A stretch of DNA of 64,000 nucleotides from positions 62,001 to 126,000 of the forward strand of contig CAVYQS010000007.1 in assembly GCA_963770765.1 (NCBI GenBank). The letters are read 5' to 3'. Shown here piece after piece: positions 32,571 to 40,027 of this stretch. This stretch comes from CAVPCY01 sp963770765. Its GTDB lineage: Bacteria > Actinomycetota > Coriobacteriia > Anaerosomatales > PHET01. Position numbers and translations under genes: made by a program. The notes below the pieces were generated by a model. It had not been told where the DNA came from. It did no database searches and worked only from the letters and a program-made list of their open reading frames with translations. The stretch's first letter is position 1. Every line of letters starts with the position of its first letter.

Positions 32571-33377
32571 TCAGCGCACGGGACGGATCCGAACCGTCGT
32601 GCCGGGGACGGCCCCGTAGCGTTCGGTAGCCGAATCCCTGTTGAGGGCCAGCGTCAGCCAGCCCGAGGAGTCGACCAGTGCGACGGGTTCACCGACGCGC
32701 GCATCCCCGTAGGTGAGGCGCCTCGGGACGGTGATGGTGTTGTGACCCAGGGTGACTTCCAGGGTGTCGACTTTGAGACCCAGCTCGTCGATCTGCTCGG
32801 CCGGTATGTTGAATCGCAGCGACCCGAACCTGTCGGACTCAAGCACCTCACCGATGACCTGCTCATTCTCGAGGCGGCACATCTCGAAGGGGCCGGGCAC
32901 CAACTCCGAGGGGTCGATCAGCGAGCCGAGCGACTCGGCACGCACGCCGCACGCGAGAGCTGCCGCACAGGGAGCCAGGATGTCTCTCGCGTGGAAGGTG
33001 GCGAGCGGGCTGCGGAAGTCGATCTTGGCGGCGTCGATCTCGTATGCGGCCTCTATTCCGCCCACGCGCGCCGCCGCCGGGACCAAGACGCCGTTGTCGG
33101 GACCCACGAGCGTCGCACCCCCGGACGTGACGATACACAGGTCCCTCCTGCCGGCACCGACGCCGGGATCCACCACCACGAGGTGAATGGCGTCGGGGAT
33201 CTGGTACGCGCCGGCCGCAGCCGTGGCCGCTCCCTTGCGGATGTCGAACGGAGGGATGTGGTGGCCGAGGTCGACGACGTGGGCCTGAGGACAGGCTCGG
33301 AAGATCACCGCGTGGCACACGCCGACCCACGTGTCGTCCAAGCCGAAATCAGATATGAAGCAGATCGTGGACTGCAT
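32571..33377 (-). CDS. SAM hydrolase/SAM-dependent halogenase family protein (DUF62)
   Basis: 268 aa from the ATG at 33375-33377 (GGAGG 4 bases before); a GTG at 33395 adds six residues. The N-terminal domain starts TICFISDFGLDDTWVGVCHA and has VVDLGHHIPPFDIRKGA, HLVVVDPGVGAGRRD and VGPDNGVL. The C-terminal barrel is normal. Most bacterial members hydrolyse SAM to adenosine with hydroxide. It lies near the MTA phosphorylase, which would fit a SAM/adenosine salvage context. Confidence 0.87.
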   Translation of the reverse strand: MQSTICFISDFGLDDTWVGVCHAVIFRACPQAHVVDLGHHIPPFDIRKGAATAAAGAYQIPDAIHLVVVDPGVGAGRRDLCIVTSGGATLVGPDNGVLVPAAARVGGIEAAYEIDAAKIDFRSPLATFHARDILAPCAAALACGVRAESLGSLIDPSELVPGPFEMCRLENEQVIGEVLESDRFGSLRFNIPAEQIDELGLKVDTLEVTLGHNTITVPRRLTYGDARVGEPVALVDSSGWLTLALNRDSATERYGAVPGTTVRIRPVR

Positions 33378-33446
33378 CTCGCCTCCGATGAGCACATGGC
33401 GCTCGGGGTTGGACTACTATGATGCTACCCGACATGGAGGTACTCC

Positions 33447-33881
33447 GTGGCCCGCACGCCCCTACTGGTCACCATCATGCTGGCGTTCGTCGGCCTCGTC
33501 TTGAGCGGCTGCGCGGCATCAGGACCTCAGTGGGCCGATGAGGGCGCTTCCTACACTCTTGACAGCGTCAAGGCGGTGTTCGACCGGGTGGAGGAACCCG
33601 AGGCCCTGGGAAGCGCCGTCGCGGAATCCGCCGATCTGCGCCACGACGCCTTGGTCGGACTGCGCCGCCGAGGAGAGACCGCCGCTCAGGCAACCGATCT
33701 GATCACGGCGACCTTTCCCAGCACTGCCGGCGTCCCGGTATACGTGGAGCGCGCGACGTTCGATGGCGAGGACGCCCTGCTGGTCGTCGAGCTGATCGGA
33801 CCGGCCGACGGATCGCTCAACGACCTCAGACTGTGGGTCGTGAGCGACGACGGCGACGTCTTGTTCTCGGCGGTCAAGTAG
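33447..33881 (+). CDS. putative lipoprotein of unknown function
   Basis: 144 aa. A signal peptide LLVTIMLAFVGLVLSGC ends in a lipobox (LSGC, Cys22), so the product is probably attached to the outer face of the membrane. The rest is a small soluble domain rich in acidic residues (VEEPEALGSAVAESADL and VYVERATFDGEDALLVVELI). I do not recognise the family. The GTG start has GGAGG at 5 bases. It is convergent with the next gene, 4 bases away. Confidence 0.8.
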   Translation: MARTPLLVTIMLAFVGLVLSGCAASGPQWADEGASYTLDSVKAVFDRVEEPEALGSAVAESADLRHDALVGLRRRGETAAQATDLITATFPSTAGVPVYVERATFDGEDALLVVELIGPADGSLNDLRLWVVSDDGDVLFSAVK

Positions 33882-33885
33882 CCCA

Positions 33886-34266
33886 CTAAGCAGTCAGCCT
33901 CGCTCGGTACTCCTCCAGCACGCCACTCGGCACCCGATCGGCCCATCCGCGTTCGATCTCGCTCCACACGGCATCACCATCACGCCCTGAGGCGCTGAGG
34001 TCCTCGACCACGGCAGCGAGTACGAACCGGGCGGTCATGTTGGTGTGGGAGCGTGCGCGGACGAGCCTGCGCCTCACGACGGTCCAGAAGTATCCCTCGA
34101 CGCGGGACATGAGCCAGCGCTCGGAACCGCGTGCTCCGGAGAGTGCTCTGCGCGTCGCCGAACCCGCCTCATCGACAACGTGCTCGCACACTCCCTGGGC
34201 TACGGCACGACGACGCTGCTGCGCGATCGCATCGACAACCACCTGTTCACATGACCTCCGACCCAT
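33886..34266 (-). CDS. hypothetical protein
   Basis: 126 aa from the ATG at 34264-34266 with GAGGAGG upstream. Arg- and Ala-rich, predicted all-helical, with no signal peptide or membrane segment. The central part reads SRVEGYFWTVVRRRLVRARS, which could be an amphipathic helix. It has no recognisable domain. It could be a small nucleic-acid-binding protein, but nothing proves this. Confidence 0.65.
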   Translation of the reverse strand: MGRRSCEQVVVDAIAQQRRRAVAQGVCEHVVDEAGSATRRALSGARGSERWLMSRVEGYFWTVVRRRLVRARSHTNMTARFVLAAVVEDLSASGRDGDAVWSEIERGWADRVPSGVLEEYRARLTA

Positions 34267-34349
34267 GACACCCAGCCTCCTCAACGAACGCATGTTCGTA
34301 GAGAAGCCTAGTTCACCGCTCTGACATCCCGGCTCGGGCAGCGAGAGTA

Positions 34350-35027
34350 CTAGACGAGGCCTTCGAGGAACAGCCTGAGCGCACTCGCGGCGGCGATCTC
34401 AGCGAAGGCGAGCACGACGGCGGCAAGCACCGGGAGCGCCAGCTGCGAGAGTCTCTCGGCACGCCGATCGAACATGGGCAGCATCCCCACGATGACCAGG
34501 TTCACAGCGGCCAAGGTGAACACGATGCAGACGGCGACCAGAAGCGGATAGCCCACTCCCAGAAGAGGCGCACCCCAGCGGATGACGCCGAACGAAGCGG
34601 GAAGCAGCAGCAGCCACGCCCAGAAGCGCCACGCCGGCTCCAGCAGCCGCCCCGGACCGGAGATCCTCCACACCTCGTCTTGGAGCATCGGGTACACCAC
34701 GGTCGCCGCTGCGATGCCCACACCCAAACCCGTGATCAACCGCAGATCGTTGGTCGTCACCCGCAGTCCCGAATACGACGAGAGACCGTCCCAGGCCATG
34801 GCGGCCAGGTAGACGCCCATCACGGCCCATGCGGGCCATCGAGGAAACCCGCGCGGCCTCTCGCCCCGATGCACGATCGCGAGCAACGCGAAGGCGGCGA
34901 CGAAGCCCATGTAGATCCCGGTGTCGCGCGCGCAGACGGGCACCTGCACACCGCCACCGAAGAACGATCGTTCGGGCAGCTGGTGGCACAACCCGAGGCC
35001 CATCCACTGCAGGAAACCCTCGAGCAC
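34350..35027 (-). CDS. DUF2085 family membrane protein
   Basis: 225 aa. The N-terminus contains the family hallmark CHQLPERSFF and VPVCARDTGIYMGF, followed by about six membrane helices. The conserved Cys/His in these motifs suggest metal or redox binding, but no function is established. The start GTG at 35025-35027 (VLEGFLQWMGLGLCHQ) has GGGAGG at 5 bases. The open frame continues upstream through tRNA-Pro, which is not coding. Confidence 0.85.
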   Translation of the reverse strand: MLEGFLQWMGLGLCHQLPERSFFGGGVQVPVCARDTGIYMGFVAAFALLAIVHRGERPRGFPRWPAWAVMGVYLAAMAWDGLSSYSGLRVTTNDLRLITGLGVGIAAATVVYPMLQDEVWRISGPGRLLEPAWRFWAWLLLLPASFGVIRWGAPLLGVGYPLLVAVCIVFTLAAVNLVIVGMLPMFDRRAERLSQLALPVLAAVVLAFAEIAAASALRLFLEGLV

Positions 35028-35047
35028 GTGCACCTCCCGGGTACGGG

Positions 35048-35077
35048 AACGGCGGGCCCGGTGAGCGGCCCGCCGTT
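35048..35077 (-). terminator. terminator after tRNA-Pro
   Basis: An 11-bp GC-rich stem (AACGGCGGGCC with GGCCCGCCGTT) lies 10 bases downstream of the tRNA-Pro 3' end on the minus strand. It ends the tRNA transcript just before the DUF2085 ribosome binding site. Confidence 0.7.
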
Positions 35078-35086
35078 TCAGGTCGA

Positions 35087-35163
<77 letters not shown>

Positions 35164-35252
35164 GCGAGGCGCTATGCTAGCACGCCCCTGACTCTACGCC
35201 AACCCCGGCTACCTGCTGAAACGCATGGAGGCCGCGGATACGCGGAAAAGCC

Positions 35253-35282
35253 AGGAGCCCGACCCTGTCGGGCCGGGCTCCT
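35253..35282 (-). terminator. terminator after the large multiheme cytochrome gene
   Basis: Nine-base arms AGGAGCCCG and CGGGCTCCT, with an extra CGGG pairing inside, lie 24-53 bases after the cytochrome stop. This is a strong hairpin at the right place for an intrinsic terminator. Confidence 0.7.
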
Positions 35283-35305
35283 GTTCGAGTACGTCGTCCG
35301 GGTCT

Positions 35306-37579
35306 CTAGTTGAGCAGACCCCTCTTGGCGAGGTTGACGTGGCACGCGGAGCAGTACGTCTCCTCGTGGCAGTCGAAGCACGCCGTGGCACCGTCCTTCT
35401 TCACCGTGTTGGGGTGGTAACGCACCCACGGCTGGTCGGCAGGTGCACCCTTGTGGTGACAGGAGTTGCAGTACGTGGAGGTGTGGCAGTTCTCGCACAC
35501 CGCCTTCGTGGTCTTCTTCTCCTCGAACAGCTTCTGGTGCTCGCCACCGTTGCCCTTGCCCTCGGCTCCGAAGCCCTCCGGGTGCGGCATCGGCAACTTG
35601 TGGCACGAGGTGCAGAACTTCGAGTTCGGCAGCTCGGCCGCTTCGCCCGCGTGGCAGAAGGTGCATGTCGCTGCGTCCTTCTCGAAGAGCTGTACGTGGA
35701 CCGCGTCCTTCTCGCTACGATCCCTCACGAAGGTGTTCTCCTTGTGCGATGCGGGAACGACCTTGCTCTTCTGGTGGCAGTCGACACAGAACTTCTTGTC
35801 GGTGCCCGACTCTCCGCCGTGGCACTTCAGGCACCCGTCAGAACCGTTCTTGTTGACGGAACCGCCATGGACCGAGATCCACGACTTGCTGAACGAAGAA
35901 TCGATGTGGTGACAGTTGCTGCAGAGTTCCTTCCAGCTGTGGCAGTTGCGGCAGGTCTCTTGGTTGTTCTTGCTGGACACGTGGTTCTGCTTGAACTCCG
36001 CCGCGTGCGGGATCTCAAGCCTGTGGCAGCCCTTGCAGAACGCGGCCTCGGTGCCGCCGGTTCCGTGACAGACCTCGCACGACTCGATCGACTTCTGAGC
36101 ATCGAGGGCGTGCTGGGCCGAAGGCGCCGCCGGCGTCTTCCCGTAGACGGTGACCGTCTTCTCGTTGCGGGTCCACTTGGCGTCCTTGTGAGATGACGGG
36201 ACCACGTTGCTGCCGCTGTGGCAGTCGACGCAGAACTTGGCGACGTGGCACTTCTCGGTACAGGCCTTCACACCGGACTGCGCAACGGCCTTGGGGTGCT
36301 GCTTCGCGGTCCACGGAACGGCCTTGTCGAACTCGTAGCCGACCGCGCTGCCGTGGTGGCAGCTGTCGCAGAAGAACGTCTTCTGATTCTCGCCGTGACA
36401 CATCACGCACTTCGCGGCGAGCTTCTCGTCCTTGGACTGGACCGGGTGACCGGCGGGATCCTTGGGATCCGCAGGCTCCAGGAATTCGGCCGGGTGAGGC
36501 ATCTGAACGCCGTGGCAGTCGTTGCAGAACTGCTCGGTGTGGCAGGTGCCGCAGTAGAAGATGGAGTCGACCTTAGGCAGCTCGGCGCCGACACTCGCGC
36601 CGGGATCGGATCCGTGGCTGCGCTGCGCCGCGAGCACCTGCGGGACCTCTTCTTTGGAGACGGGCTCCGCGTCGGACCCTCCGCTCGATGCATACGCCTT
36701 CTCTACGCCCAGGAAGCTCTGCGGCTCGGTCGAGGTGCCTTCCTCGGTGGCGGTACCTTCCTTGGAACCCTCTCCACCGGTGGACGTACCCTCCTCCGAA
36801 CCCTCTCCCTCGGTGCCCTCGCCGTGTGCGGCGGCGGCTTCGACCTCAGCCTGAGCCTCGAGAGCCATCTCGGCGTGACCGCCGGGATAGAAGCCGGCCT
36901 CGTTGTGGTTGGCGGGCTTCAGGTTGAACTCGGGCGTGTGGCACTTGGCGCACTCGCCCGGAGCTGCTGCACCCTGCTCGAGTCCGTGGCAGCGGAAACA
37001 GGCGGTCATGCCCATGAAGTCCGTGTGCTTGGTATTGGGCTCTCCGCCCTTGCTCTCAGGGTTGCTGAGAGTGAGCTCGAAGTCCTCACGGTGCGCGATC
37101 CGGTTGTGACACACGGTGCAGGCGGCGTTGACCTCCGCATGGACCGCGTGGTCGATCTTGATGCCCGGACTCGGCGTCGGGACACGGTTGTCCATGTTGT
37201 GACACTGGGTGCACTGCGAGGAGACCATCGTGAGCGCGATATGGCTCTCCGCGTTGAGCGGAAGCTCGAAGTTGTCGGTGACCGTGAGGTACAGCTCACC
37301 GAGCGCCTCGGCCTTGTGGAGGATGAAGACGACCGGGTTCGCGTTGGCCGGCATGTGGCAGGCCATGCAACTGATCTCGCTATGCGTCGAATGTTCGTAG
37401 GCGATGATCGAGTCGTCTTGGACCTTGTGGCAGCCTTCAGAGCAGAACCAGCGGGTCGAAGTCACCCCCAATGCGACGATCATGACCGCAGCCAACACCA
37501 GAACGGCTACACCCGTCCAGATGATGAATCGCGGTCGACGGACCGGGTCCTTGAACCCGGCCAGGGAGATCTTCGCCAT
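35306..37579 (-). CDS. large multiheme c-type cytochrome (about 22-24 hemes)
   Basis: 757 aa from the ATG at 37577-37579 with AAGGAG upstream. A single N-terminal membrane segment (FIIWTGVAVLVLAAVMIVAL) anchors an outside domain. I count 22 CxxCH motifs. In addition there are two CxxxCH sites (CSEGCH right after the membrane helix, CTEKCH in the middle) that could bind heme. A Glu/Gly/Ser/Thr-rich linker (about residues 250-295) separates two heme-rich halves. Many CxxCH pairs are about 10 residues apart, as in extended heme wires. Likely role: electron transfer from the membrane to the cell surface. The first segment resembles NapC/NirT-type anchors. Copy number and acceptor are unknown. Confidence 0.93.
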   Translation of the reverse strand: MAKISLAGFKDPVRRPRFIIWTGVAVLVLAAVMIVALGVTSTRWFCSEGCHKVQDDSIIAYEHSTHSEISCMACHMPANANPVVFILHKAEALGELYLTVTDNFELPLNAESHIALTMVSSQCTQCHNMDNRVPTPSPGIKIDHAVHAEVNAACTVCHNRIAHREDFELTLSNPESKGGEPNTKHTDFMGMTACFRCHGLEQGAAAPGECAKCHTPEFNLKPANHNEAGFYPGGHAEMALEAQAEVEAAAAHGEGTEGEGSEEGTSTGGEGSKEGTATEEGTSTEPQSFLGVEKAYASSGGSDAEPVSKEEVPQVLAAQRSHGSDPGASVGAELPKVDSIFYCGTCHTEQFCNDCHGVQMPHPAEFLEPADPKDPAGHPVQSKDEKLAAKCVMCHGENQKTFFCDSCHHGSAVGYEFDKAVPWTAKQHPKAVAQSGVKACTEKCHVAKFCVDCHSGSNVVPSSHKDAKWTRNEKTVTVYGKTPAAPSAQHALDAQKSIESCEVCHGTGGTEAAFCKGCHRLEIPHAAEFKQNHVSSKNNQETCRNCHSWKELCSNCHHIDSSFSKSWISVHGGSVNKNGSDGCLKCHGGESGTDKKFCVDCHQKSKVVPASHKENTFVRDRSEKDAVHVQLFEKDAATCTFCHAGEAAELPNSKFCTSCHKLPMPHPEGFGAEGKGNGGEHQKLFEEKKTTKAVCENCHTSTYCNSCHHKGAPADQPWVRYHPNTVKKDGATACFDCHEETYCSACHVNLAKRGLLN

Positions 37580-37628
37580 ATGCATCTCTCCTTGCTCGGT
37601 GCGGGTGTCCTTGCCAGTACTAAACGTT

Positions 37629-37647
37629 CGTTCATGCGGCGTTCATG
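37629..37647. repeat. 8-base direct repeat upstream of the cytochrome gene
   Basis: CGTTCATG occurs twice with an 11-base period (37629-37636 and 37640-37647), about 50-70 bases before the cytochrome start. One helical turn of spacing is typical of tandem response-regulator sites. No such regulator is in the window. Confidence 0.45.
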
Positions 37648-37767
37648 AAAACTCTATAGGAAGCGCCCCGTGCTCACAACCGCCGAGAGTACTTATTCAC
37701 GTGCCTTTCGACGCGAGAACGCGGGCTCCTGCCTCGCGTCGACCAGATGGACTCGTGGCTCCTCTCC

Positions 37768-37794
37768 CGCGCAAGCGGCCAGGCCGCTTGCGCG
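37768..37794. repeat. 27-base near-perfect palindrome
   Basis: Arms CGCGCAAGCGGCC and GGCCGCTTGCGCG (13 bases each) surround one base. It lies in the divergent gap between the cytochrome and the ferredoxin operon, directly beside the CsoR-like palindrome. No U-run follows on either strand, so a terminator is unlikely. It may be a protein-binding or cruciform site. Confidence 0.6.
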
Positions 37795-37817
37795 GCGTAT
37801 ACCCCTCGGGGTATACT
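37788..37817 (+). promoter_or_regulatory. promoter overlapped by a CsoR/CstR-like palindromic operator
   Basis: The perfect 20-base palindrome GTATACCCCTCGGGGTATAC (37797-37816) matches the ATACCCC-N-GGGGTAT style of CsoR/CstR/RcnR-family operators. A -10 TATACT (37812-37817) and a weaker -35 TTGCGC (37788-37793, spacing 18) overlap it. This would place metal- or persulfide-dependent repression on the ferredoxin, selenoprotein and DUF362 operon. The regulator gene is not in this window. Confidence 0.6.
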
Positions 37818-37861
37818 CACGGGCAGTGACCGAGCCCCGAAAGCAAGGAGCCGCAGACCGC

Positions 37862-38065
37862 ATGACCACCTATCGAGTCGATGTCGCCACGTGCGACCGT
37901 TCACCGGGATGCCCCGCGCGTCGGACCTGCCCGCAAGGTGCGATAGTCGCGATCAGTGGAGGCGCCTACCCGGGCGCACTCGGGTACGAAGTACTACAGG
38001 ACAAGTGCACGGGGTGCGGCGCATGCGTTCGCGTGTGCCCCGGCAGAGCGATCCACCCAAACTAG
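37862..38065 (+). CDS. small ferredoxin with seven cysteines
   Basis: 67 aa. The second half has a classical CTGCGACVRVCP motif (Cys49, 52, 55, 59). The first half has Cys11, Cys17 and Cys23-Pro with unusual wide spacing (CDRSPGCPARRTCP). With seven Cys, the second site would have only three Cys ligands (11, 17, 59). A [3Fe-4S] or a cluster with another ligand is therefore possible. The start ATG at 37862 has AAGGAG 9 bases before it. It is the first gene of a plus-strand operon with the selenoprotein 11 bases downstream and DUF362 after it. Confidence 0.85.
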   Translation: MTTYRVDVATCDRSPGCPARRTCPQGAIVAISGGAYPGALGYEVLQDKCTGCGACVRVCPGRAIHPN

Positions 38066-38076
38066 AGGAGACTCCC

Positions 38077-38421
38077 ATGGCCGGACCCGTCACGATCGAG
38101 GTCTATGACGTACCCACCGCGACCGAGTGCTTCTCGGGTGGCTGAGGCCCCTCTTGGTCTCCGGAGGAGATCACAGCCATAGTCCGCGCCGAGATCGAGC
38201 GCCGCTACGGCGACGACGCGCTCGTGCTCTACCACGACGTCTCTGAACCCGAACCCGCATCCCCCTTCGCGAAGATCACCGAGGAGATCGAGAATCGCGG
38301 TCTGCTCTACCCCGTGACCGCGGTCGACGGTGTTCTGGTCTACGACGGCGCGGTCAGCTACCCGGCGATCATGCGCGCCGTCCACAACAAGCTCCTCGAG
38401 CGCGAGCAGTCCGAGGTCTGA
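38077..38421 (+). CDS. candidate selenoprotein, YuzD-like thioredoxin-fold protein (in-frame UGA = Sec)
   Basis: 114 aa if the TGA at 38143-38145 (codon 23) is read as selenocysteine; the product has ATECFSGGUGPSWSPEE. The reading frame is open on both sides of the single TGA, with the same codon use. The ATG at 38077 has GAGGAG 6 bases upstream. Thioredoxin-like pattern: beta strand PVTIEVYDV, redox C18-x4-U23, helix SPEEITAIVRAEIERRYGDD, then VLYHDVSEP and GLLYPVTAVDGVLVYDGAVS. This resembles B. subtilis YuzD (DUF1462) in order and length. Normal gene finding would stop at TGA, or start at 38224 and lose the active site. A bSECIS-like hairpin follows the UGA. Location cytoplasmic; no signal peptide. 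The physiological substrate is unknown. Confidence 0.82.
38146..38178 (+). promoter_or_regulatory. bSECIS-like hairpin
   Basis: Immediately after the UGA, GGC (38146-38148) pairs with GCC (38176-38178). After an internal loop, GGTCTCC (38156-38162) pairs with GGAGATC (38166-38172), leaving the apical loop GGA. The loop begins 18 bases after the UGA with G in the first two places. This matches the usual bacterial SECIS distance (about 16-37) and loop preference. Confidence 0.65.
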
Positions 38422-38447
38422 GAGCGCCGATGCGCTAGACTCGGCGC

Positions 38448-39593
38448 ATGAGCACAGTCACCATCGCGCGCTGCGCAGAGTACACGGCACAGAGTCTCGA
38501 TACGGCACTCGACGCCGCCCTGTCTCCCCTCGGGGGGATGGCGGCGTTCGTGTCTCCGGGACAGCGCGTGTTGCTCAAGGTCAACCTGCTCGCCAAGGCG
38601 GTGCCCGAACGGGCGGTCACCACGCACCCGGAACTCGTGCGATCGCTCATACGGTCGGTGAGGGCCGCCGGCGGCGTCCCGGTGGTGGGCGACAGCCCCG
38701 GAGGGCCCAACACCCCGGGAATGGTTCGAAAGGTGTGGCAGGAGTCGGGCATCGGCGAAGTGTGTGCCGATGAGAACGTCGAGCTCGTCTTGTTCGACGA
38801 CGACTGCGTCCGCGCCCCCAGCACCGAGGGCTCGCTCTACGGAGCGTTCACGCTGGGCCGAGAGGTCGTCGATGCCGACGTGCTCATCTCGGTGCCCAAG
38901 CTCAAGACGCACGGCTTCATGATGTTCACGGGCGCCGTGAAGAATCTGTTCGGCTGCATCCCGGGCCTGGAGAAGGCGCAGTTCCACCTCAAGGTCCCCG
39001 ACCGGGACGACTTCGGGTCGATGCTCGTCGACCTGATGCTCGCCTGCAGGCCGTCTCTCGCGGTGATGGACGCCGTCGTGGGCATGGAGGGCGACGGGCC
39101 CGCCGGAGGGAATCCGCGACATATCGGCGCCGTGCTGGCCTCGGCCGACTGTGTCGCACTGGACGTCGTCGCAGCCGCCATCGCGGGTCTCGACCCGCTC
39201 GAGGTCTACACCAACAAGGCGGCTGCCCGCAGGGGACTCGGCCCGTCCTCGGCCGACGAGGTCGACGTGGTCGGCGTCGCATGGCGAGACCTCGCGCCTC
39301 CCGACTTCGCACTCCCGGCTCGTGACATCTCGGCGAAGATGCCGCCCTGGTTGGGCCGGAGACTGCGGTCGTGGACCACCGCTCGCCCGGTGCTTGCTGA
39401 CCAGGCGGGCTGCACGCGCTGCCGCACCTGCGAGCAGAACTGCCCGGTCGACGCGATCGTTGTGGGACCCGATGGCCCCGCCTTCGATCACTCGACCTGC
39501 ATTCGTTGCTACTGCTGCCAGGAACTCTGCCCGCCGCAGGTGATCGGACTCAAGGTCCCGGCGATCGCGCGCTGGGCGACACGCGGGCGATAG
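38448..39593 (+). CDS. DUF362 protein with C-terminal 2[4Fe-4S] ferredoxin domain
   Basis: 381 aa. The DUF362 part has VLLKVNLLAKAVPERAVTTHP, GDSPGGPNTPGM, and VPKLKTHGFMMFTGAVKNLFG, all conserved in this family. The C-terminus has two full clusters: CTRCRTCEQNCP and CIRCYCCQELCP. DUF362 proteins appear in anaerobes near redox and corrinoid genes, but no enzyme activity is established. It begins 26 bases after the selenoprotein stop, so the operon provides a ferredoxin, a Sec-thioredoxin-like protein and this iron-sulfur protein together. Confidence 0.9.
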   Translation: MSTVTIARCAEYTAQSLDTALDAALSPLGGMAAFVSPGQRVLLKVNLLAKAVPERAVTTHPELVRSLIRSVRAAGGVPVVGDSPGGPNTPGMVRKVWQESGIGEVCADENVELVLFDDDCVRAPSTEGSLYGAFTLGREVVDADVLISVPKLKTHGFMMFTGAVKNLFGCIPGLEKAQFHLKVPDRDDFGSMLVDLMLACRPSLAVMDAVVGMEGDGPAGGNPRHIGAVLASADCVALDVVAAAIAGLDPLEVYTNKAAARRGLGPSSADEVDVVGVAWRDLAPPDFALPARDISAKMPPWLGRRLRSWTTARPVLADQAGCTRCRTCEQNCPVDAIVVGPDGPAFDHSTCIRCYCCQELCPPQVIGLKVPAIARWATRGR

Positions 39594-39595
39594 AC

Positions 39596-39889
39596 TCAGC
39601 CTCGCGAGCCGTACCGGTCCATGAACAGCCCTACGAGTCCCCGCTCCCAGAAGACGTCCCATCCACCGGCGTGCTCCGGAGGGAGCGTCGCGTCGTAGGC
39701 GCGCCGGGAGGCGGGGTCGCGCAACACACCGTACGCTTCGTTGATGGCCTGCATCCGGCGAGTCGCATCGGACTGCCCCGAGCCCGTGACCCGGTCCGGA
39801 TGGTGCTTGCGAGACAGGGTCTTGTACGCCCTCTCCACGACCTCCGGATCGGCGTCTCTGGTCACCTGTAGAGTTCGGTAGTGGTCCAC
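39596..39889 (-). CDS. J-domain protein
   Basis: 97 aa. A complete N-terminal J domain (MDHYRTLQVTRDADPEVVERA then KHHPDRV with the essential HPD) lies in the first ~65 residues. The short C-terminal part has no zinc finger and no substrate domain. It could stimulate DnaK for a special client. The gene is convergent with DUF362, 2 bases away. Confidence 0.87.
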   Translation of the reverse strand: MDHYRTLQVTRDADPEVVERAYKTLSRKHHPDRVTGSGQSDATRRMQAINEAYGVLRDPASRRAYDATLPPEHAGGWDVFWERGLVGLFMDRYGSRG

Positions 39890-40027
39890 TGCGCGATCGA
39901 GACTTCCTCGTCTGAACCCACGGTTCGCACGTCACACGTCGAGTACACTGTGCGACGACGAATACGGCGAATCGGGACGCACGAACCAGATAGCGTCCGT
40001 GCGATCGAAGGGGTACGACTCCGCAGA

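Noticed and set aside
36218..37648. 476-codon plus-strand frame over the multiheme cytochrome
   Set aside because: The minus frame has 22 CxxCH motifs, so the plus frame is a shadow.
37768..37794. Palindrome as a transcription terminator
   Set aside because: No U-run on either strand and no gene ends near it.
38224..38421. Separate 65-codon gene starting MLYHDV
   Set aside because: It is the C-terminal part of the candidate selenoprotein in the same frame. No RBS is found before 38224.
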